Shown here piece by piece: positions 56,561-64,000 of a stretch of DNA of 64,000 bases; position 1 is the stretch's first letter; every line of letters begins with the position of its first letter. The notes beneath the pieces were generated by a model, which did not search any database, was not told where the DNA came from, and worked only from the letters and a program-made list of their open reading frames with translations. This DNA comes from Sabethes cyaneus (lineage: Eukaryota; Arthropoda; Insecta; Diptera; Culicidae). The translations under genes and the position numbers were made by a program. Location: assembly GCF_943734655.1 (NCBI RefSeq), contig NC_071354.1, forward strand, positions 194,396,411 to 194,460,410, given 5' to 3'.

Positions 56561-58074
56561 TTTCTTGCAGAGTTTTTGTTCGAAATGATGTATTCGATAT
56601 GTTAGTGTATGTAAAATTATATGCACCAATTGCTGTCTGGATCGACTCGCATTGCTCAACTGAGTCTTTGTTTTTATTGGTAAAACATAAGATAAGGCAT
56701 TATTATCATTCACATCCAGGAGTTAGTTACTGACAGTTGGCATTGTTATCTACTGAGTGCAAAAGAATATAAAAAGTCCCGTAATCTAAAATTGGAAACC
56801 AGTTAATAGAAATTGTAGCTTTTACAGTCTTACAGCCTATTATTATTTTTACTGGTTTAGTTTAATGATTACCTGCCGGAAAACATTTGATAGGTGCAAG
56901 TCCCATCTTATCTAATAAAATATAATTCGCTTAATAAATCATGAAACGTGCGAGCCCGTGTAAACGTACAGGAATAATTATATATTACATGACGTTTGCT
57001 TTATACGATTGATATATTTTGTTTATGACTTAGAATTAGACAACCAGCTATGTAAACTTTGACATATCAAGTTAACGGTGCCGTGCTATTCTCATCAACA
57101 GCTAAACGGGGTGCTGCTCCCCTGGCGGTTTGTTCCAATTACTAATGTAGTCATTTTTTTTATTTTCCTGACATTTCGCTAGAACTACCATTTGTCTGTT
57201 TCATTTCTGTTCCACCCAATAGCCGTCGCGCAGTCTGCTGTTGGCATTCAATTTGATTGCACTCCTTGCTTGGGTTATGATTCTAAAACAGTAGATTTTC
57301 CACTCGCGGCTTTGATAAAAGTTAGACATTTATAGTAGCAATAAGTCTTTTGGGCCTTCCATTTCACTTCGGCAATGTCATATGCTCTTGACCTTCAGTC
57401 GCTGTTGGAAGTCGTGCTAAATGACTCTTCGTTCGTATCACGATAAAATTTGATAGAAACTGCTAAACAACAAATTACAGAGCAGTTATACAGTCAGTAT
57501 ATTTATTAAAAATAAATGAATAAAATATTGTTTGAACTCTTGCAATAATGCAGTTAATAGTTCAACTACAGGTCTTACCATAAAATGTATATAGGCGAAC
57601 TAGAATCTATGTACAGACTCGCTTCGGATAATTCTAGAGTAGATAGTACGTACGACTAGGTAGAGAAGAATTAAATTAATGTATTCTAGTCTTAATTTGC
57701 AGCACTAAACATATTTGCATATCAAATAGGCTTTCGTGCCGCCTGCCCTCTGGGGGCGACAGCAATTGTGTATTACCTGTGGAACAGCAAATGAACGCTG
57801 CACCTTTCTACGGGTTAAGACTATGACTATGGAAAAAAAACTTTGCAGCGCGATTGTGATCTATACTAACTATAAATTTCAAAATTTATTTAGAAGCACT
57901 TAAAGCAGAAAACTGAAAACTTTAACCCATTCCACTAAAAAAACATCACTCATTCAGTTTGGCTGTGGGAATCCCACGGCACGGCCGGCGCCCTGCCTGC
58001 CCGTCACGCAACCTACGTTCTCGGTCGTGATCTTAATCGGTTGGCAACTGAAAAACTCTCGGAAAATATGGCGT
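56561..58074. other. No supported feature
   Basis: AT-rich. A CG-rich patch begins at about 57960 and leads into the putative first exon. Confidence 0.35.
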
Positions 58075-58230
58075 GCTCACCGAGATTTAATTTAATTGTT
58101 CGTGGACGATATCGGAGCGACGAGTGCCGTCGCCGTCGCCGCCGCCGCTTTCAAGTTTACGAGTTCGATAATCGCCCAACATTCAACCCAACTTGATTTG
58201 TGAACTACAACAGCACTCAACGGTGGCTTG
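58075..58230 (-). promoter_or_regulatory. Putative non-coding first exon / promoter on the minus strand
   Basis: A CG-rich patch with GGC/GAC repeats ends at a good minus-strand donor, CTCG/GTGAGC (58081/58080). It contains a 31-codon ATG frame (58182-58087) closed by TAA before the donor, which would be an upstream ORF. It could be the leader exon of the minus-strand PPxY gene, about 9 kb downstream. This is inference from composition and splice signal. Confidence 0.28.
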
Positions 58231-58239
58231 TTTGTGAGG

Positions 58240-60170
58240 TACGGCGCGTGTCAGGTTTTATTGTTGGTTTATCTAGAAGACAATTCCGTAACCAGTAATA
58301 TCTTTATTAGGCTATGTACCATGCATAAACGATAAGATCAAAATAAGCCGTTTGTTATAAAAAGTGTAATAAGTTAGTTTGGAAGATTATAGTCAGCTAT
58401 TATAGCTAGAAGGTTTGACCAAAAAACTTGAACGTGATTTGTAGTGCGTAGTTTCTTGCGTCGTATTTGTTAGTGACAAACTTTCTACGTTTATATCTTT
58501 TGGTTTTTAGAAGTAAGTAATAAGAGACAAACATAATTGTTTGGGGTTAAACGCTACGAGTGAAAGCCGCTCGATTGATTCCATTGTAAAAGCATTTCAT
58601 CGCCATCGAAATCAATAGGACAACGCATCTAGTTTCTGATAATAAATAACAGAAGTTGGTGCAAGTGTTTCATCATGCACCATGCGTGAGAGTATGCTAG
58701 AAACTATCAATGTTTCCCTGTTTAATACAACAGATATCGTTACTTCGTAACGCATATTGTACATTTCTGTAACAGCTGAATTTTGCGCGACGATAAATTT
58801 ACTGAACACAACAACCTTACTCGCTCATGCATCTCAGTTTCTTTTGTGTTTATCGCTAATCGCAATATAAGGTAAACATTGTTTTTATTTATTGCGTTCA
58901 TGTTGCGAAATTTAATTTTTTCGAATTGAAATGTCGCAAACATATCAGCTCCTGGCCCTCAACCAGGCTTTTCATAAAACCCTATAAATGAATCTTTATT
59001 GGCCTTTAGCTTTTCAGGGCTCTCGGATGACTGGTAGTAAGTTGCCATGGAGAGGTATAGGAAATGTTTGTTTTTTATCAAAATTAGGTAGAAGTCATGA
59101 AAATTAAGAATAACAGAGTAACTGTACCATAAATAAAATATGATTAGTGATTGTTTTTCAGGTAGGTAAACATAAATAAGTGAGAAATTTTGATTTTACT
59201 ACCACTCGAAAAGCGCCATCTCTTGAAAAGCAACGGTTCGTATGGTGCCCTATTGCGATGTTCAATCTGCGCTGCGACGTTGCGTTGAAAATATCCATAG
59301 CCTAAACATTTTCACCTTTGTTTCCCCTCTGATATGAAAATATAAATTAATTTTCATTTAGGTACTAGCAATTCGCAGCATTTTGCTTTTAATTTCAGCC
59401 AAAAAAAGTGCTCCATTTACACTACTACAAATATGCGAGGCAGATGCGTCTGAAACACGTCTAGCATGTTAAAACAGTTATAAGGACAATTTAATGTACA
59501 CTAGCGTCTGAAGCAAGCTGATGTCACTGCAAAACTAGTTATCTTCAATAAGCCGGTATGTAAGCAATACCGACATGTAAAATATTCTAGTGTGTTTTGA
59601 CCTGCTGTTCAACTATCAGAAATCCACCGAATAGGCCCTTGGGTGGTATACCATACTCGTGTTTTTAGTCTTTGACCTTGATTGAGAGGCGGTCAGGCAA
59701 TAATATGGGTGGTGGGTGGTGCTGTTTACTCTAGAGATGATCGGGTCTCGGGTTTTCATGCCATCGTAGATTGATAGGGAAGACCGTCTAACTGACGATG
59801 AACTTGGACTAGCAGTCTGTCAGAGCTTCCTGCTAACCTTTATATTCGGCAAGGCTAACATGCGGCAGGTTCGCAGAAACACGAGAAACTACCGACTTTA
59901 GAATACTTCGTCAAGGATTGAGAATGTACGGGCGTTTCTGTTTCTTGCACGTCCGCGCATGTTCAATAGGTCCCCAACAAGCGTATTTTGCATCAACTAC
60001 CAACGAATAATCGTAAATCTTAAAATTCTCCGAAAAATGCGGGTCGTGTTCCGGTCTCCTGTCCCCTGCAGCAACCGAAACTCTTCCTCAAAGCAGCACA
60101 ACCGCTGCTGGTGGCCAGTTTCCGGCCAGAACTTGTGTTACCCCATTTATCCTGAATGTGGCAAAATTTG
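58240..60170. other. No supported feature
   Basis: AT-rich, short frames only. Confidence 0.4.
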
Positions 60171-60176
60171 GTCATG

Positions 60177-60391
60177 TTTTACTGCGACTTCCCAGTTGGT
60201 TACGAGGAATGACGCTGGTCTAACAAGCCAGTCGTATGTTCGAATCTCTGTGCTGGGAGAGGCTGTTAGAGTCAATAGGATCGTACCATTAGCTACGCAA
60301 TGGTCCTGTACAGATAACTGCGAAGTCTGTTGAACAAAAATAGAAGGTTAAATTTCGAAAGTGTAGCAGTTTGGCTTTGCTTTTACTGTGA
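60177..60391 (+). mobile_element. SINE S1 copy 3 with 11-bp TSD
   Basis: TTTTACTGCGA at 60177-60187 and TTTTACTGTGA at 60381-60391 (one mismatch) flank 60188-60380. The body has GACGCTGGTCTAACAAGCCA, TATGTTCGAATCTC and a GGCTTTGC end, as in the other two copies. Confidence 0.8.
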
Positions 60392-60474
60392 TATAATTAA
60401 AAAACTATCTTTTCTGTGTAAGGAGATCGAAACGTAGTTCCACGCAAAACACATAAAACATATGCTTGCTGTAT

Positions 60475-60780
60475 TCTTATATAAGTGGGTGGGAACAAGC
60501 GGCACTTATGTAAGTTTGTGGTACTCTACCTAAGCTTCAAGTTGAAACACTAATTTCACGTCTCCCTTTGACCTTCTATCTTATAGGTTCGTGAAATTAA
60601 GGGAAAATAAAGCTAAAATATGTGATAATTTTGCAAGACAAGGCCTTAGATATTTGTGGCCTTCTGCAAAAATGTGTGTTTTGATTGCTCCGATAATTGT
60701 CTAGAACAGTGTGTTTCTGTAAAATGCCATTGACAAAAGTTAAGTATGAAAAATTGATTTTTGAGTAACTTCCAAAGCCT
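60475..60780 (+). repeat. Rep-E interspersed repeat, copy 2
   Basis: Matches 47330-47650. Its right border is close to an RTE-B fragment. Confidence 0.5.
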
Positions 60781-60789
60781 TATTTACTT

Positions 60790-61180
60790 TTCTACTACCA
60801 GCCGAGAGCGAGGTTGGCTCTTGCCATATCAAGAATTCCTCTCCACTACATTCGGTCCTTAGCTATTGGTCGCCAATTCGTTGCGCGTCTCGACACGCAA
60901 GTCGGCTCCAACCTGGTCGAGCCAACTAGCTCGTTCGGCCCCTCTATTCCTGGTGCCGGTGGGGTTCTTGAAGAGAACGGATTTCACTGTACAGTCGCCC
61001 GGAGTCCTTTCCGAAGTACAAATTCTCCGCTATCCGTTTGTACTCCGCAAAAAAAGTCCGCGACACCTTTTGTTCAAATACGGCAAGTGCACGTATGTCT
61101 TCCATAAGCAAAGTTACTGTCTCAAGTCTGTAGAGTACTACCGGTTTGATAAGCGTTTTGTACATCGGTAGCTTCTCTCT
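60790..61180 (-). mobile_element. RTE-B 3' fragment, minus, internally deleted
   Basis: The reverse strand reads MYKTLIKPVVLYRLETVTLL, then FEQKVSRTFFAEYKRIAENL. It jumps to the EEPHRHQE-like 3' frame and ends at the AGCCAACCTCGCTCTCGG tail region. Confidence 0.75.
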
Positions 61181-61440
61181 TCTATTGGGTACTTATTGAG
61201 GAAGTGACAGGCTGGTTGCTGGAGCGAGACATGTGCCAATCAGGAACGACTAGGTTTATGAACCTAGTACCCTGATCGGCGACGCCAACCAGATCAGATC
61301 TTCCCTTTTTGAGATACTGCAGTCTGCGTACTATTTGTGCTACACGATTGCAGAGCAAGTGTTCCGAGGTTAAGTATCATCTTGTACGAAACCGAGATTC
61401 CGAAGATGATATTTACTCGGACAATGTCCTGTCGCAAGAC
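61181..61440. other. Unassigned sequence
   Basis: No recognised feature. Confidence 0.4.
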
Positions 61441-61443
61441 CGG

Positions 61444-61593
61444 TAAGCTTGCTGAGATCTCTCTTATTGAGACTCATCAACTTTTGAGTAACTCTCATTC
61501 TCGACGTAATATATTTTATATATTAAGCAGGCTGGGACCTCTCTTATTGAAACTCAGCAACTTTTGAGTAACCTTCATACTCGACGTTATATA
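61444..61593 (+). repeat. Two-copy tandem duplication of about 75 bp
   Basis: Units at 61444-61513 and 61523-61593 share CTCTCTTATTGA, ACTCA, CAACTTTTGAGTAAC and CTCGACGT with a few differences. The second unit is the target of the RTE-C insertion. Confidence 0.7.
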
Positions 61594-62398
61594 CTTACTT
61601 TACTTTACTTTAGTGGCAACGGTCCGTTACCGATCCTGTGCCGAACGAATTATGGTCCTCCAGTACCATCGGTCCTGTGCTGCCGTTCTCCAATCCCCAC
61701 GAACACCAGCTGAACGTGCATCGTCCCACCGGGTGCGGGGTCTGCCTATGGCTTCTTCCTGGTTCTCTGCTGAAAATAGTTTTGGCTACTCTTTCATCGG
61801 GCATTCTGGCCACGTGTCCAACCCACCGCAGCCTGCCACATTGCACTACCTTCACTATATCAGCATATTTGTATACTTGGTACAGCTCGTGATTCATGCG
61901 TCTGCGCCACACTCCATTTTCCATTTTGCCACCAAGTATAGATCGCAGAATTTTACGCTCAAAAACCCCAAGCACTCGCCGATCAGCTTCCTTTAGCGTC
62001 CATGATTCGTGTCCGTAAAGGGCCACCGGGAGGATTAGTGTTCTGTAGAGCGCCAGTTTTGTGCGAATTTGCAAACTACGGGACTTCAGCTGGCTACGAA
62101 ATCCGTAGAAAGCCCGATTCGCGGCTGCAACTCGTCGTTTCACTTCGCGGCTTACATCGTTGTTACATGTCACGAGTGTACCAAGGTATATAAATTCCTC
62201 CACTACTTCATATCGTTCCCATCTAACTCCACCTAGGCACCAACACCACTTGAGCTCCCACGTTCCCTACCAGCAATCATGTACTTCGTTTTGGCGGTAT
62301 TAATGGTAAGTCCCAATCTCGCAGCTTCCCTTTTTAAAGCGACTGAAGCCCTTTTCCACTGCTCTACGGTTGATTCCGATTGATTCCGACGTTATATA
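61582..62398 (-). mobile_element. 5'-truncated RTE-C LINE with 12-bp TSD
   Basis: CGACGTTATATA flanks the element at 61582-61593 and 62387-62398. The body (61594-62386) has a (TAAAG)n-like tail at the left. A reverse-strand frame of 197 codons covers EEFIYLGTLVTCNNDVSREV, YRTLILPVALYGHESWTL, ILGGKMENGVWRRRMNHELY and LRWVGHVARMPDERVAKTIF. A frameshift lies upstream. It is the best copy of lineage C here. Confidence 0.88.
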
Positions 62399-62994
62399 TT
62401 TTTAGATTGTTTGAGCGATTGTACAGCCATCCTACTGGCCATAACTGTTCGGCTCTCCTTTCGTTTCAGCCCACTCTCCAGCACACAGTCAGATATCAGG
62501 CAGAGTGAATCTCGACCCGCGAACATAGAGTTGGAGCCACATCTTCGTCGGTCGACTCACAACGAGTCGGCGTATTGAGGATAGACGAGGATCAGGACTG
62601 AACCTCTACTAGCGCATCGTTCAAATCCTGTTCCTCCCTTTTTCTCCTCTCCACCTCATTCGTTTCTTTGTTTTTCGGCAGAGAGAGCATGCACGGTAAG
62701 AAATCGTCCACTGCATCAGTGACCGGCTTGATGCAGCAAGGGCAAATTACTGTTGAGGGCGCCCTGGTACTCCACAGGCTCCATTGCGGCGAGAGAATTT
62801 ATAGAACCCCCCCCCCCCCCACCATTCATCGCTCGGCACGGGTCGCGTCACACCTTGGATTAGAGGTTTATCCATTCAAGTTTTTACATAATAGCCATGG
62901 ATAACAGGTATTAAAACCATCCTCCTTTAGGGGCTTTGGACCCTCTGTCTTACCTCCTACAAGAACCGTCTTGCAGGCGGAGAGTTTACACTCA
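62399..62994. other. Unassigned sequence with poly(C) tract
   Basis: No gene recognised. A run of about 12 C lies at 62809-62820. The right half may belong to the same repeat as Rep-R3. Confidence 0.3.
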
Positions 62995-63130
62995 GCCTTC
63001 GCATGAGTGCCCCCTTCTCTGTTCGCATACGACCCTAGCTTCCACCGGTTGTCCGATTTCCACTAAGGAACGTATCCCGGATGGTACCACGAGGAGGTAT
63101 AGATAGGAGTTACTGAATAAGAGGTTGTGG
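62995..63130 (+). repeat. Rep-R3 interspersed repeat, copy 2
   Basis: Matches 30340-30490 through CATACGACC, TTCCACCGG and GGTACCACGAGGAGGT. Confidence 0.45.
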
Positions 63131-63179
63131 AACCTCGTGGTAGTTCTGGAGCGCATTATTCAACCATTTACCATCCATC

Positions 63180-64000
63180 GTCAGCTTTGTGCGACGGCAC
63201 ATGCACCTTGATCGAAGCGTCTTGTGGAGGGAAAAATAAGCTCGACCTCTTGAATGCGTCGTTGAGTCTCCTTACTGGAGATCTCATCATCCACTTCCAG
63301 TTCATCGCCATTAATAGTCACTGCCCGTGGGAGACAAACGTTGCTTTCTCTGAAGTCTCTTCCTACCATCCTATTTTGTTTTCGACGCATTGATTTTTAA
63401 CTCAATCTTCCTAAAATTCGTTTATAATCTGGCGTAGATTGCCTCCGCCGTCCCAAGCTTGCTAGCACTGATCGAGGTCGTCTGTGAAGGCTAAGAGTTG
63501 GCTGCTCTTAAGATCGTTCCTCTCGTTTCAAGGGCCGCTAGCCGGATCACACCTTCAATAGCGATATTGAATAACATACAGGACAGTCCATCCCCTTGCC
63601 GCAACCCTCTGCGCGATTCTGAAGGACTCGAGAGTGTCCCCGAATCGCGCACGTAGCGCATCACTCGCTCCAGGGTAGCTTTGGTCTCCCGCGTCAGTTT
63701 GTCCGTACTCGTGCATTATCTGCCATAGCTGTTCACGTTCAACTGTATCGTACGCTGCCCTAAAATCCACAAAAATATGATGCGTGGGCACGTTGTACTC
63801 TCGACATTTCTGAAGGATTTGTCGGAGAGTAAAAATTTGATTCGTAGTAGTACGGGCCCCCATAGGCGGCGTTGACCAGCGTAATGCCGAGGTAGTTACA
63901 GCAGTCTAGCCGGTCGCCTTTTTTGTAGATGGAACAGACTACGCCTTCCATCCACTCCTTCGGTAGTTTCTCTTCTTCCCAAATCCTTGAAATCAGCCAG
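63180..64000 (-). mobile_element. RTE-B LINE fragment, minus, running off the window
   Basis: Reverse-strand pieces: VCLPRAVTINGDELEVDDEI, then RT motif A (VDFRAAYDTVE), FVEARTTTNQIFTLRQIL-like sequence, and at the window edge MEGVVCSIYKKGDRLDCCNY (RT entry). Frameshifted pseudogene. The 5' part lies beyond position 64000. Confidence 0.8.

Noticed and set aside
63127..63393. Plus-strand open frame at the right edge
   Set aside because: It lies mostly antisense to an RTE-B fragment and spans a repeat border.

Overview
This window looks like a repeat-rich insect chromosome segment, most likely from a culicine mosquito and probably Aedes. The organism call is an inference. It rests on very long introns packed with transposons, many RTE-clade LINE remnants ending in short tandem tails, Jockey-like LINE remnants, tRNA-derived SINEs, hAT-type miniature elements, and insect-like exon sequences. 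Nothing here looks bacterial or viral.

Three protein-coding genes can be supported. (1) Plus strand, 189-14572: seven coding exons give an 819-residue coiled-coil protein with four Cys-x-x-Cys pairs. It resembles CSPP1/CCDC66-type centrosomal proteins, and its first intron (10.8 kb) is full of transposon debris. (2) Minus strand, 14844-15644: four exons give a 185-residue NDUFS4, the 18 kDa iron-sulfur-protein-fraction subunit of mitochondrial complex I. It converges on gene 1 with 271 bp between the stop codons. (3) Minus strand, 40303-48985: at least two coding exons give a single-pass membrane protein with a PPxY and an LPxY motif, whose 5' end is unresolved. Two putative non-coding first exons or promoters (about 21.1-21.5 kb plus, about 58.1-58.2 kb minus) are weaker calls.

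Most of the rest is mobile DNA. At least three RTE lineages, here called A, B and C, occur as near-full-length but broken copies (6.7-9.6 kb, 25.3-28.6 kb) and as many 5'-truncated pieces. Several pieces have clear target-site duplications (TSDs). Two non-autonomous hAT-like elements with perfect 8-bp TSDs (16417-18045 and 28857-30096) each carry a piece of RTE-B. One tRNA-derived SINE family (S1) has three copies with 11-13 bp TSDs. An element at 38993-39667 has many sub-terminal copies of a GGCCGAAT motif.

The most unusual structure is a nearly perfect 572-bp palindrome (46441-47012), made of two tRNA-derived SINE copies head to head, inside an insertion flanked by an 11-bp direct repeat. 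No new defence or enzyme system was found. The interest lies in nested transposon structures and in the two less familiar host genes.
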